A stretch of 64,000 nucleotides of DNA from JAXDLW01 sp050998755 (GCA_050998755.1 JBPCPW010000095.1:1-64000), one strand, 5' to 3'; positions 7,844 through 17,585 are shown, numbered from the stretch's first letter. Notes: a model not told the origin generated them from the letters alone. Translations and numbers: made by a program.

Positions 7844-9796
7844 ATGCCAGCCCCCTACTCGCTGATGTGGCTGATCGTGCTCCTGCCGTTGGCCGCGTTC
7901 GCCCTGATCTTCGGACTGACCTACGAGAACAAGCGAGTCTCCGCCTGGCTGGGCATAACCGCGGTCGCCGGCGCGGACCTGGTGTCCATCTGGACGCTGA
8001 TCTCGGAGCTCAACCACCCCACCCATATTCAGTACGGGCTCGGGTTCTTTGGCGACTTCATGACCTTCGCCGACGTGCACTTTTCCTTCGGGATCCTTGC
8101 CGACCCGCTGTCGGCCATGATGATCGTCGTCGTCTGCAGCGTGAGCCTGCTGGTGCAGGTCTATTCGCTCGAGTACATGCGCGGCGAGGAAGGCTTCGTC
8201 CGTTACTACGCCTTCATCTCCCTGTTCACCTTCTCCATGTTGCTGCTGGTCCTCAGCACCAACTACTTCCAGACCTACGTGGGCTGGGAGCTGGTGGGGG
8301 TGTGCTCGTACCTACTGATCGGGCACTACTACAAGCGGCCGGCGGCGGCGGCGGCGGCCAAGAAGGCGTTCATCGTCACCCGCTTCGGTGACTTCCCGTT
8401 CTTTGTCGGCATCGCCTACATATTCTTCCGCTTCCACAACCACATGAACGGCGCCGCGGACCTCGACTTCTACACCCTGGGGACCCTCTACAAGGTGGGG
8501 CTGGTCAGCCAGGCCGGGCTGTTCGCGATGGCCATGCTGATCTTCAGCGGCGCGGTGGGCAAGTCCGCGCAATTCCCGCTGCACGTCTGGCTACCCGACG
8601 CGATGGAGGGCCCGACTCCGATCTCAGCCCTGATCCACGCCGCCACCATGGTCGTCGCCGGTGTGTACCTGGTTGCCCGCACCTACCAGCTCTTCGCCGC
8701 CAACCCAACCTCCCTGGTGGTCGTCGCCAGCCTTGGCGCGCTGACCAGCGTGATGGCGGCGATCTGGGCCGTGGCCCAGGACGACATCAAACGCATCATC
8801 GCCTACTCCACCCTCAGTCACCTCGGCCTGATGATGTTCGGCCTGGGGGTTGGGGCCTACAGCGCGGCGATATTCCATCTCTTCACCCACGCCTGGTTCA
8901 AGGCGCTCCTCTTCCTCGGCGCCGGCTCGGTGATCCATGCCGTGCACACCCAGAACATCTGGGAAATGGGCGGAGTTGGCAAACGAATGAAGATCACCGC
9001 TTGGACCGTTGGCATCGCGTCCTTCTCGGCGGCCGGGATCATCCCATTCTCCGGATTTTGGTCGAAGGACGGGATCATGGCATCGGTCTTCGCCACGGCC
9101 AACCCGGTCTATATCATCGCGGCGATCCTGATCACCTTCTTCTCCGCGCTCTACACGTTTCGGTTGTTCTTCGTGGTCTTCGCCGGCGAGCCCGCGCGGC
9201 GTCGCGCGTTCGACCCCAAGAAGATCCACGAGTCGGGGTGGTACATCACCGTGCCGCTGATCCTGCTCGCCATCATGGCGGCCTTCATCGGGTTCACCGG
9301 TATCCCCGGGAGCAAGGCCGGTTTCGGCCAGTTCATCTTCTACGGGCGTCACCCCGAGGTTGAGGCGATCAACTACATCGCCATCGGCGTCTCGCTGGTG
9401 GTGGCGCTGATCGGCGTCGCTGTCGCCGCGCTCTTCTACCACCCGCGCTACCAGCGCTTCAGCGCCCCCGCATTCAACAAGCGCTATGCCGCCGTCTACG
9501 ACTGGGCCCACAACAAGGGCTATTTCGACGAGATCTACCACGCGATGTTTATCAACGGGCTCGTCCTGGGCACCGGCCGGGCGCTGCAATGGTTTGACAA
9601 GAACATCATCGATTACTTTGTGGACGGCCTCGCCGAGGGGTACTCCGCAGCCGCGGGCCGGCTGCGAAGACTGCAGAGCGGCCGCGTCCAGGGATACGCC
9701 GTGGGGCTCTTTGGCGCCGTCCTGGTGGTCGCGGTCCTGGCCCTGATCTTTGGGTCCAGCGGACCCCTGTCCGTGGTCGTGGGGGCGGGCCGGTGA
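7844..9796 (+). CDS. nuoL: NADH-quinone oxidoreductase subunit L
   Basis: NuoL is the distal antiporter-like proton-pumping subunit. At 650 aa it has the family length, with many membrane helices and the signatures YVGWELVGVCSYLLIGHYY and LPDAMEGPTPISALIHAATM. A GGAGG lies 6 nt before ATG 7844. The end overlaps nuoM (GTGA). Confidence 0.96.
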   Translation: MPAPYSLMWLIVLLPLAAFALIFGLTYENKRVSAWLGITAVAGADLVSIWTLISELNHPTHIQYGLGFFGDFMTFADVHFSFGILADPLSAMMIVVVCSVSLLVQVYSLEYMRGEEGFVRYYAFISLFTFSMLLLVLSTNYFQTYVGWELVGVCSYLLIGHYYKRPAAAAAAKKAFIVTRFGDFPFFVGIAYIFFRFHNHMNGAADLDFYTLGTLYKVGLVSQAGLFAMAMLIFSGAVGKSAQFPLHVWLPDAMEGPTPISALIHAATMVVAGVYLVARTYQLFAANPTSLVVVASLGALTSVMAAIWAVAQDDIKRIIAYSTLSHLGLMMFGLGVGAYSAAIFHLFTHAWFKALLFLGAGSVIHAVHTQNIWEMGGVGKRMKITAWTVGIASFSAAGIIPFSGFWSKDGIMASVFATANPVYIIAAILITFFSALYTFRLFFVVFAGEPARRRAFDPKKIHESGWYITVPLILLAIMAAFIGFTGIPGSKAGFGQFIFYGRHPEVEAINYIAIGVSLVVALIGVAVAALFYHPRYQRFSAPAFNKRYAAVYDWAHNKGYFDEIYHAMFINGLVLGTGRALQWFDKNIIDYFVDGLAEGYSAAAGRLRRLQSGRVQGYAVGLFGAVLVVAVLALIFGSSGPLSVVVGAGR

Positions 9797-11376
9797 CCCT
9801 CCTCATGGTCGCGCACCTCGCCCACCTGGCTGCGGCCATCAACCCGTTGACCCCCACCCCGGCGGTGCCCGGTGCCAACACCAGTGCGTTTTTCCCCATG
9901 CTCTCGTTTATCGTCGGGCTCCCGCTGATTGGTGGGTTGGTCATTCTCGCGCTGCCTGGGCGGACAGAAGCCGACTGGGGCCGCATCAAGAACACCGCGA
10001 TCTTCTTCACGTTCGTCCCCTTCTTCATGGCGCTGATCGCCCTGGTGGTGACCTGGACGCAGATGGGGATCGCCTTCAGCGGCGGCTTCGAGTACGAGGA
10101 GAAGCTGTCCTGGCTAAGTGTGTTCGGCGCCCAGTACCACGTGGGGGTCGACGGCATCAGCCTGCCCCTGGTCTTCCTCTCGACGCTGCTGTTCTTCGTG
10201 GCAACGCTGGCATCGCTCAATCAGAAGACCCGCGTCAAGGAGTACTTCTTCCTGTTGCTGATGCTGGACATCGGGGTCACCGGTGTGTTCATCGCGATGG
10301 ACCTGCTGCTGTTCTTCATCTTCTGGGAGATCGAGCTCATCCCGATGTTCCTCCTGATCCTGATCTGGGGCGGCAAGCGGCGCGTCTACGCGGCGTGGAA
10401 ATTCCTGCTGTACACCATCGCGGCGTCTGCTGTGCTGCTGCTGGCCATCCTCGTCCTGTACTTCAAGAGCGGCCTGCACACCTTCGACATGACCCTGCTG
10501 AGCCAGTCGCACCTCGCCCCGGCGCTGGGAGGGACGCTCTTCTGGCTGTTCTTCATCTGTTTCGCGATCAAGCTGCCCGTCTGGCCGCTGCACACCTGGC
10601 TCCCGGACGCCCATGTCGAAGCCCCCACGCCGATGTCGGTGCTGCTGGCCGGGATCCTGCTGAAGATGGGCGGCTACGGAATGATCCGTATATGCGTCGG
10701 CTTCTTCCCAGGCGCGGCCAAGTACTACAGCCTGGCGTTATTGACGCTGGGTGTGATCGGCATCCTCTGGGGCGGTTTTGCGGCGCTGGCGCAGGACGAC
10801 ATGAAGCGGATGGTGGCCTACAGCTCGGTGTCGCACATGGGATTCGTGCTGCTGGCGATATCCGCGCTGACACCGCTGGCCCTCAACGGAGCGGTCTTTC
10901 AGCTCTTTGCCCATGGGGTGGTCACGGGGTCCCTCTTCCTTCTGGTGGGCCTGGTCTACGATCGCACCCACACCCGCTCGATTCGGGAGCTCGGCGGGCT
11001 GGCCCAACGAATGCCGTATTTGACCGTGGCGTGGGTGATCGGCGCCCTGGCCTCCATCGGGCTACCCGGTTTTGTCGGGTTCATCGCCGAGTTCGAGATT
11101 TTCGTCGGCAGCTTTGGCGCCCACAAGGTGGGGACGTTCCTCGCGGTCTTCGGGGTGGTGCTGTCCGCCGGGTACCTGCTCTGGATGCTCGAGCGGGTCT
11201 TCTTCGGCCCCCTCAAGGAGGCCTGGGTCAAGCTCAAGGACCCCGGCCCGGTCGAACTCTTCTACATGTACGGGATGCTGGCGGTGGTCTTCCTGGTCGG
11301 GGTCCTGCCGAAGGTCATGACCCAGCTGATCGATTACGGTGTCACGCCGCTCACCCAGCGGCTCGGCGGGAACTGA
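9793..11376 (+). CDS. nuoM: NADH-quinone oxidoreductase subunit M
   Basis: A second antiporter-like pumping subunit of 527 aa. Visible motifs are HVGVDGISLPLV, FFIFWEIELIPMFLLI and LPDAHVEAPTPMSVLLAGIL. The GTG start overlaps the nuoL stop. A long alternative frame over the same bases lacks any family pattern and is a shadow. Confidence 0.96.
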   Translation: MTLLMVAHLAHLAAAINPLTPTPAVPGANTSAFFPMLSFIVGLPLIGGLVILALPGRTEADWGRIKNTAIFFTFVPFFMALIALVVTWTQMGIAFSGGFEYEEKLSWLSVFGAQYHVGVDGISLPLVFLSTLLFFVATLASLNQKTRVKEYFFLLLMLDIGVTGVFIAMDLLLFFIFWEIELIPMFLLILIWGGKRRVYAAWKFLLYTIAASAVLLLAILVLYFKSGLHTFDMTLLSQSHLAPALGGTLFWLFFICFAIKLPVWPLHTWLPDAHVEAPTPMSVLLAGILLKMGGYGMIRICVGFFPGAAKYYSLALLTLGVIGILWGGFAALAQDDMKRMVAYSSVSHMGFVLLAISALTPLALNGAVFQLFAHGVVTGSLFLLVGLVYDRTHTRSIRELGGLAQRMPYLTVAWVIGALASIGLPGFVGFIAEFEIFVGSFGAHKVGTFLAVFGVVLSAGYLLWMLERVFFGPLKEAWVKLKDPGPVELFYMYGMLAVVFLVGVLPKVMTQLIDYGVTPLTQRLGGN

Positions 11377-11380
11377 GCCT

Positions 11381-12871
11381 GTGAGCCAGAAGACGCTGAG
11401 CCTCTTCCTCCCGGAGATCATCCTGGTGATCACCGCGCTGGTGGTGGTGGTCGTGGGGCTGTTCGTTGAGAGCGACCGCCACCCGGATGAAAGCGATGGT
11501 GAGCGCCCCCGCGGTGTGGCCACCGGCATCGCCCTGGTGGGCTGCCTGGCGTCCCTGGTCAGCGTGTTCGCACTGATCGGCGTTAGCAGCACAACCCAGA
11601 ACCCGCTGTCGGGGACTTTCGTGCTTGACCACTTCGCGCTCTTCTTCAAGGTCATCCTGCTGGTTTTCGCGATCGTGACCCTGCTCATGGGGTTCCGCTT
11701 CTCGCAGCATTTCCGGCCCCACCAGTCGGAGTTCGTGGCGCTGATTCTCCTGGCAACCATCGGCGGGATGTTTATGGTTTCGGCCCGCGAGATGATCCAG
11801 CTCTACGTCTCCCTGGAAACCCTCTCGATCGCCCTCTATGTGATGGTGGCTTTCAACAAGGGATCTCGGCTCAGCTCTGAGGCCGGCTTCAAATACCTGG
11901 TGGTGGGGGCGGCAAGCTCGGCGATACTGCTCTACGGTCTGGCCATCCTCTACGGCCTGACCGGGCGAACGGAGCTCGACGCGGTAGCGCGGGCGATCGT
12001 CACTGGCCGTCTCAGCTCGCCGGCACTGGTGCTGGCGACCATTTTTGTGATCGGCGGAATCAGCTTCAAGATCGCCGCGGTGCCGTTCCACCAGTGGGTG
12101 CCCGACGTCTACCAGGGCGCCCCCACCCCGGTCACCGCCTTCATCTCGGTTTCGTCCAAGGCCGCCGGCTACGGGCTGTTGATCCGCGTTCTCAACTCGG
12201 CCCTGCTGCCCATGACTCACCAGTGGGCGATCTACCTCGCGGTGATCGCGGTGATCACGATGACCGTGGGCAACGTCACCGCGCTCAGTCAGACCAGCGT
12301 GAAGCGCCTGCTCGGTTACAGCTCAATCGCCCACGCGGGCTACATCATCATGGGCCTTGTCGCGATGTCCAACCCGCGGACGGCCACCCTGGCCATAGGT
12401 GCCGTTCTCTTCTACATCCTGGTCTACGGCCTGAGCAACCTGGCGGCATTCGGCGCCGTCCAGGTGGCACAGGAGGGGATCGGTAGCGACGACATCAACG
12501 CCCTCGGGGGCCTCGGCAGGAACGGCGGGGGAGTGCCCTTCGTGCTGGCGCTGTCGATGCTCTCCCTCACCGGGATCCCGCCGCTGATCGGCTTCTTCGC
12601 CAAGTTCTTCGTCTTTTTGGCCGCGGTCCAGGCGGGGTATGCCTGGCTGGCACTGGTCGCGGTGGCCAACAGCGCCCTTTCCTCGGTGTACTACCTGCGC
12701 GTTGTGCGCGCCCTGTACTCCGACGAGGGCGCCGACCGCCGGCGCCTCGAGGTCGGGCCCGCGATGTGGACCGCACTGGGCATCGGCGTGCTGGCGATCC
12801 TGCCCCTGGTCCTGTTCATCAACGTCTTCGTCCAGCGTGCCCAGGAGGCTGCGGCGGCAGTCCTGCGCTGA
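11381..12871 (+). CDS. nuoN: NADH-quinone oxidoreductase subunit N
   Basis: The third antiporter-like subunit, 496 aa. Motifs include LYVSLETLSIALYVMVAF, the lysine-bearing AAVPFHQWVPDVYQGAPTP and LLGYSSIAHAGYI. GTG 11381 is 4 nt after the nuoM stop and gives a normal N-terminal helix; an in-frame start at 11339 would overlap nuoM by 38 nt. This is the last gene of the cluster; nuoE, nuoF and nuoG are absent. Confidence 0.95.
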   Translation: MSQKTLSLFLPEIILVITALVVVVVGLFVESDRHPDESDGERPRGVATGIALVGCLASLVSVFALIGVSSTTQNPLSGTFVLDHFALFFKVILLVFAIVTLLMGFRFSQHFRPHQSEFVALILLATIGGMFMVSAREMIQLYVSLETLSIALYVMVAFNKGSRLSSEAGFKYLVVGAASSAILLYGLAILYGLTGRTELDAVARAIVTGRLSSPALVLATIFVIGGISFKIAAVPFHQWVPDVYQGAPTPVTAFISVSSKAAGYGLLIRVLNSALLPMTHQWAIYLAVIAVITMTVGNVTALSQTSVKRLLGYSSIAHAGYIIMGLVAMSNPRTATLAIGAVLFYILVYGLSNLAAFGAVQVAQEGIGSDDINALGGLGRNGGGVPFVLALSMLSLTGIPPLIGFFAKFFVFLAAVQAGYAWLALVAVANSALSSVYYLRVVRALYSDEGADRRRLEVGPAMWTALGIGVLAILPLVLFINVFVQRAQEAAAAVLR

Positions 12872-12910
12872 TCCTGGCGCGCCGCGGCGCCTGCCTTAAT
12901 CGCGCTCGAC

Positions 12911-12916
12911 TTTAAT
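12911..12916 (+). promoter_or_regulatory. Putative -10 box (TTTAAT), leaderless context
   Basis: TTTAAT in GC-rich sequence ends 7 nt before the ATG of the penicillin-binding protein gene. At this spacing the predicted transcription start falls at or next to the ATG. No clear -35 is seen. Confidence 0.4.
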
Positions 12917-12923
12917 TCATCGC

Positions 12924-15188
12924 ATGTCGGCCAGGCATGGCATCGCGGGTGGCCAGACGGTCGGTCCCCGTCCGCGCCGGCGGACCACCTCCAGCGCGCC
13001 GCCGCCGGCGCCGCGGGAGGCGCGCCGTCGCGGCCGTAGGCGAGGGCGCTGGCTCGTCCTGTCGGCCTTCCTCTTGGCTCTCGGTGGCGGAGTGCTCGCG
13101 GCCGGCGCGGTGTGGGCTGCCTACTCCGCCGACCTGCCGTCGGTGGACGGGTTCGGCACAGCGTCCCTGTCCCAGATCACGCGGATCTACGCCAGCGATG
13201 GAACCACCCTGCTGGAGGAGCGCTACGGTCAGAACCGCACCGTGGTCCCCCTGGACCATGTCTCTCTGTCCCTGCAGCATGCCACGGTGGCAATTGAGGA
13301 CCGCGAGTTCTACAAGCACAGTGGCTTCGACGCGCCGCGGATCGCGTCAGCCGCCTATTACGACCTGACCCACCGCGCCGCGGCGCGTGGGGCCAGCACC
13401 ATCACCCAACAGGTGGTGAAGAACTCGCTGCTGGCCCCCGGCCTGGCCCAGACACGCTCGGCCGACCGCAAGATCAAAGAGTTCATTCTGGCCATCCAGC
13501 TCGAGAACCGCTACAGCAAACCGCGGATCCTCGAGATGTACCTCAACTCCATCTACTACGGCAACGGGGCGTACGGCATAGAGGCGGCGAGCCAGACCTA
13601 CTTCGGGCTGCATGCCCGCGACCTGCAGCTGCCCGAAGCGGCATTGCTGGCAGGAATCCCGCAGAACCCCACACTGCACGATCCGCTCACGGTCCCCGGC
13701 TTCGCGTCAGCCGTGGGCCGCCAGCACGACATCCTCAAGGCGATGGTCACGGCGGGGTACATCACCCAGTCGGTGGCCGATGACGCGGCGCTCAAGGACC
13801 TGAGGCCCGGACTCGACGCCGCCAGCAAACAGGTCGCGGCTCCCACCCCCAGCCTGGCCCCCCACTTTGCCGACTACATCCTCAACCAGCTTCGGGCCAA
13901 GTACGGGTCGGGCGTCGTCGACCGCGGCGGGTTGACAGTGATCACCACCCTCTCCCCGAAGATGCAGCTGCAGGCGCAGAGCGCCGTGAGCAAAGAGGTG
14001 GCCGCGGTGGCCCGCATCACCCGCACTGGCCGCGATCCTGACGGGCAGCCGGCATACGCACCCAACACCGGCTCGATGCTGGTGCTCTCGCCCCAAACCG
14101 GCGCCGTCCTGGCGATGGTGGGAAGCGCTGACTACAACAACAAGGCGATAAACGGCGCGGTGAACATGACCGTCGACGATCCCCATCAGGTGGGCTCCAG
14201 CTTCAAACCGTACACCTACGCCACGGCCCTGGCCAACGGGCTGAGCGCCTCGTCTACCCTGGACGATGGCAACTCCAACTTCCTCACCGACAAGACCTAC
14301 CACCCCAGCGACTTCGATGGGCGGCAGCTGGGTCGCATCAGCCTGGCCACCTCGCTGCAGCAATCACGCAACCTGTCGTCGATCCACCTCTTTGAGCAGA
14401 TGGGTGCGCAGCGGGTGTTCGGGACCGCCGAGGCCCTCGGCCTGCCGCCGGAATTTCTCAAGAACCCGGGGCCGAGCGCGACCCTGGGCACCAACGAGGT
14501 CCGGATGATCGACCATGTGGCGGCGTACGGGGGGTTCGCCAGCGGCGGAAAGCGCGTCCACCCCTGGGCCATCTCCCGGGTCACCGACAGCGCCGGGCGG
14601 GTGCTCGAGGACAACCGCGCGCCCCACATGGAGCAGGCGATCCCCAATGAGGTCGCTGCCCAGTTGACGGAAATCCTGAAGGGGTCCGAGAAGCCTGCCG
14701 GGTGGAACATCGCCTTCCCTGTGGCGATGAAGTCGGGAACCACCGAGCACTTCAACGACTCGTGGTATGTCGGATACACCTCTGACCTGGTGATGGGCGT
14801 GTGGATGGGCCACACCGATGCACGCGGAGGCCGCTTTCACCAGAACCAGATCTACGGCGAGAACGGCGCCGGCCTGATCCTGCGCGACTTCGTCCGCGAC
14901 TGGTACCAGGGGCACGGACCCGCCGAGATGGGGCGCAGCCGGACCGCCTGCTCGACATCGCCGGCACCGTCCCCGGCTCCGCGGCCGGTGACCCCGGCCA
15001 AGTCGTCCGCGCCGACAGTGCCCTTCCAGTACGTTGATCCCGGCGCGCAGCCGGCGGTCGCCGCGGCGCCGTCGCGCCCGTGTCCCACGCCGCTGCCGGT
15101 GCCCCGCCGTGCCCCTTCGCCGGCGCCCGGCGCCGGTCCCAGTCCCGGGGCCACGCATGGAGCGCCTGCCTCGCCCAAACCCGGATGA
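12924..15188 (+). CDS. Class A penicillin-binding protein (transglycosylase/transpeptidase)
   Basis: The bifunctional enzyme polymerises and cross-links peptidoglycan outside the membrane. Residues 1-41 are a basic, Pro/Arg-rich cytoplasmic tail, 42-66 a membrane anchor. The GT51 transglycosylase has its catalytic motif EDREFY at 125-130 and RGASTITQQ further on. The transpeptidase has SSFK with the active serine at 425, SRN at 481-483 and KSGT at 603-606, so all three motifs are intact. The last about 80 residues are Pro/Ala-rich. The gene overlaps the next by 4 nt. Confidence 0.95.
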   Translation: MSARHGIAGGQTVGPRPRRRTTSSAPPPAPREARRRGRRRGRWLVLSAFLLALGGGVLAAGAVWAAYSADLPSVDGFGTASLSQITRIYASDGTTLLEERYGQNRTVVPLDHVSLSLQHATVAIEDREFYKHSGFDAPRIASAAYYDLTHRAAARGASTITQQVVKNSLLAPGLAQTRSADRKIKEFILAIQLENRYSKPRILEMYLNSIYYGNGAYGIEAASQTYFGLHARDLQLPEAALLAGIPQNPTLHDPLTVPGFASAVGRQHDILKAMVTAGYITQSVADDAALKDLRPGLDAASKQVAAPTPSLAPHFADYILNQLRAKYGSGVVDRGGLTVITTLSPKMQLQAQSAVSKEVAAVARITRTGRDPDGQPAYAPNTGSMLVLSPQTGAVLAMVGSADYNNKAINGAVNMTVDDPHQVGSSFKPYTYATALANGLSASSTLDDGNSNFLTDKTYHPSDFDGRQLGRISLATSLQQSRNLSSIHLFEQMGAQRVFGTAEALGLPPEFLKNPGPSATLGTNEVRMIDHVAAYGGFASGGKRVHPWAISRVTDSAGRVLEDNRAPHMEQAIPNEVAAQLTEILKGSEKPAGWNIAFPVAMKSGTTEHFNDSWYVGYTSDLVMGVWMGHTDARGGRFHQNQIYGENGAGLILRDFVRDWYQGHGPAEMGRSRTACSTSPAPSPAPRPVTPAKSSAPTVPFQYVDPGAQPAVAAAPSRPCPTPLPVPRRAPSPAPGAGPSPGATHGAPASPKPG

Positions 15189-16102
15189 CGGCGCGCGGCG
15201 GTGCGCTCCCCATGATTCCGGCGAACCCTCCCGAGGGCGCCATGGCGCCCAACCCTTTCCTTGATCAGCGGCTGGGGGCGCTGCGGGAAGAGGGCTTCAC
15301 CGGCGCTGCCCTGCGGCGATTCGCGTCGGCGTTCTGGCAGCGATCGCGCGCCACGGCCGCCGCCCGGCCCGACCTGGTCAACGAGCTGCGCGTGGTCCGA
15401 CGGGTGGGCACGGTCCTGGCCCTCGGAGTTGGGATCGCCCTGCGCTTCGACGGCGTGCCGGTGCTTGCCGGGGTCCTGCTCCCTGCCGCCACCTGGCTGG
15501 TGCTCTGCGGTTGGGTCTGGGTGGAGCTGGGTTTGGTCCGCCACCCCATCAGTGGTGCTCCTGGTCCCCGTATCGGCCCGGCCAATGTTATGACCCTGTA
15601 CCGCGGGTGGGCAGCGGTGCCCGTGATGCTGATCGCCACTTCGCGAGGCGGCCCCAGCATCGGCTGGGTCCTCCTCTGCCTGACAGCCGGGTTGACCGAC
15701 CTTCTGGACGGCACGGTCGCCATCCGCCTCGGCCATGAGTCCCGTCTCGGGCGCCTGACAGACCCGGTGCTGGACGCCTGCTTCTTCTCCGCTGCCGCGT
15801 TCTCCCTGGCTCGGTGGCACCTGTTCCCCGGCTGGCTGGCGCTGCTGGTCAGCCTCCGGTACTTTGCGCCGGTGGTGGGCGGGCTGGGGTTGCTGTTTGT
15901 GATGGGGCGCAGCCTGCCTGTGCGCCACACTCCGTGGGGGCAGCGCTCTACTATGGCCACGGCGGCCGCGCTGTCTGTGACCTGGTTGTCGTCGGTCATC
16001 CACGTGCCGGCTGTGGTGCTGTGGACGCTCTACGCAGCGGCCGTGGTCTGCATGGCCCTGGCCCTGGGCGGAATCCTTCGTCGCGCGCCGCGGGGCGCCT
16101 GA
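15185..16102 (+). CDS. CDP-alcohol phosphatidyltransferase-like membrane protein
   Basis: A 305-aa multi-spanning protein with a CDP-alcohol phosphotransferase motif in residues of TDLLDGTVAIRLGHESRLGR followed by LTDPVLDA. The family pattern is DGxxAR-x8-GxxxD-xxxD. Here spacing and all Asp/Gly residues fit, but the Arg after Ala is Ile, with Arg one position later. It may still use CDP-diacylglycerol or a related donor; the substrate cannot be told. ATG 15185 overlaps the upstream stop (ATGA). An N-terminal soluble stretch of about 75 residues precedes the membrane part. Confidence 0.7.
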   Translation: MTARGGALPMIPANPPEGAMAPNPFLDQRLGALREEGFTGAALRRFASAFWQRSRATAAARPDLVNELRVVRRVGTVLALGVGIALRFDGVPVLAGVLLPAATWLVLCGWVWVELGLVRHPISGAPGPRIGPANVMTLYRGWAAVPVMLIATSRGGPSIGWVLLCLTAGLTDLLDGTVAIRLGHESRLGRLTDPVLDACFFSAAAFSLARWHLFPGWLALLVSLRYFAPVVGGLGLLFVMGRSLPVRHTPWGQRSTMATAAALSVTWLSSVIHVPAVVLWTLYAAAVVCMALALGGILRRAPRGA

Positions 16103-16103
16103 G

Positions 16104-16745
16104 GTGCGCATCGACCTGGCCTGGCTGCCGCTATTGGCCTTCGCCTACCTCGTCGGCAGCATTCCCACAGGGCTCTGGCTCGGCAAACTGGTGGCCGGGG
16201 TGGATGTGCGCCAGGAGGGCTCGCACAAGACGGGCGCCACCAACGTTCAGCGGGTGGTCGGGGTAAAAGCCGGGGTCGCCGTCGCCTCCCTCGACGTGCT
16301 GAAGGGGGTGGTCGCGGTGCTTGCGGTCAACGCCGTTACCCATGATGCCTACATCTCGGCCGTCGCCGGGGTGGTCGCGGTGGCGGGGCACATCTGGCCG
16401 ATACTCGCCGGCTTTGATGGCGGCCGCGGGGTGTCGACCACGGCCGGGGCGGTCCTGGCGCTCGCGCCCATCCCATTCTTCGGTGCGTTCCTGGTGATGG
16501 CCACGGTGATCCTGCTCACGCGCTACGTTTCACTGGGTTCCCTCGCCGCGGCCTATGCCCTGGGGCCGCTGGGCGCGATCTTTTTGGGTCGGGGACCGGA
16601 ATCCGACGCCCTGCTGATTGTCGCCCTGGGAGCGGGCGGCCTGGTGGCGCTCAAGCACGCCGACAACGTTCATCGCCTGATGCGCGGCTCGGAGCGCCGC
16701 CTCGGGGCCAGTAAAGGGCGGCAATCGAGGTCAGCCGATCAGTAA
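16104..16745 (+). CDS. plsY: Glycerol-3-phosphate acyltransferase PlsY
   Basis: PlsY acylates glycerol 3-phosphate from acyl-phosphate, the first step of phospholipid synthesis. The three family motifs are GSIPTG, GSHKTGATN (usually GSGNPGATN) and GHIWPILAGFDGGRGVST. Five or so membrane helices and a 213-aa length fit. The GTG start lies 1 nt after the previous stop. Its acyl-phosphate donor could be made through the FakA/FakB-like genes at 45391-47948, since no plsX is present in the window. Confidence 0.92.
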   Translation: MRIDLAWLPLLAFAYLVGSIPTGLWLGKLVAGVDVRQEGSHKTGATNVQRVVGVKAGVAVASLDVLKGVVAVLAVNAVTHDAYISAVAGVVAVAGHIWPILAGFDGGRGVSTTAGAVLALAPIPFFGAFLVMATVILLTRYVSLGSLAAAYALGPLGAIFLGRGPESDALLIVALGAGGLVALKHADNVHRLMRGSERRLGASKGRQSRSADQ

Positions 16746-16797
16746 ATAGTTGTCAAGTCCCGCTGCGACCGCCTCTTCCGCCCATACCATAGGCATC

Positions 16798-17583
16798 GTG
16801 CCCACCAGAGCTCCGCGCTTCCGCGTCCGGCGGCGCCGCCCGACCGCCGGCGCCGGCCTGAAGCTCAGGCTTGCGGGCGTCGTGGCGCCGCTCCTCCTCC
16901 TTCTCCTGGCGCCCACCGCGCTGGCTCGCCCCGCCGGCGCGGCTCCCCTGAGTGGACTGCTGCCATCGCCGGTGGCCGGATTGCTCTCGCCGGTGGTGGG
17001 ACTGCTGCCCAGCCCGGTGACCGGATTGCTCTCGCCGGTGGTCGGTCCCGTGGCCGGCCTGGTCCCGGCGGTCCTGCCGAGCGTCTGTGTCGGAGGGGTC
17101 GTCCTCTGCGGGGGAACGGTGGTGACTCAGCCCACGCCGTGTGTCGCCTCTGTCGTCCTCTGCGGTGCTCTGCCGCTGCCCTCCAACCCGGTGATCGGCC
17201 CGGCGCAGACCCCGACAACTCCCCGTACCCCCGCCGGCGCCAACCCGGCTGGAGGCGGAGCGCCCGCGGCAAGAGCATCGCGTGCGCCGCGTGGCGGGTC
17301 GGTCGGCAGTGGTGGCGGCCCCGCGGCGGTGGCCGTCAACCTCCCGCTGCCCGCTCCCCCCGGCGTCGGCCTGGTACCGGTGCCGCGGATCGCAGCCGGT
17401 GAGGGCCTGGCACCGGATTCGTTTGCCACTGTGCTCTCCCTCTCGATGCGCGATGGTCTGGGCTCGGGCCGCAACCAGGTGTGGCCCTGGCTGCTGGCGG
17501 CGCAGCTCGCGCTCTGGACGCTCATCGCCGGCGTGGTCCGGTTCAGGCACCGCAACAGGTCGGCCCCGGCGCCCCGCCCCTGA
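16798..17583 (+). CDS. Secreted, membrane-anchored repeat protein of unknown function
   Basis: The N-terminus has a basic stretch and a hydrophobic core ending in an Ala-x-Ala-like site, a clear signal peptide. A tandem repeat of about 15 residues, GLLPSPVAGLLSPVV then GLLPSPVTGLLSPVV, follows at roughly 50-80. The middle is Pro/Gly/Ala-rich with a few cysteines in two VLCG segments. A single membrane helix (LLAAQLALWTLIAGVV) and a short basic tail close the 261-aa protein. I recognise no family. GTG 16798 is chosen because it starts the signal peptide and TACCAT lies 7 nt upstream. Confidence 0.55.
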   Translation: MPTRAPRFRVRRRRPTAGAGLKLRLAGVVAPLLLLLLAPTALARPAGAAPLSGLLPSPVAGLLSPVVGLLPSPVTGLLSPVVGPVAGLVPAVLPSVCVGGVVLCGGTVVTQPTPCVASVVLCGALPLPSNPVIGPAQTPTTPRTPAGANPAGGGAPAARASRAPRGGSVGSGGGPAAVAVNLPLPAPPGVGLVPVPRIAAGEGLAPDSFATVLSLSMRDGLGSGRNQVWPWLLAAQLALWTLIAGVVRFRHRNRSAPAPRP

Positions 17584-17585
17584 CC

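Noticed and set aside
9750..11384. 544-codon + strand frame
   Set aside because: It covers nuoM in another frame; nuoM has the family motifs and this frame is Arg/Pro-rich noise.
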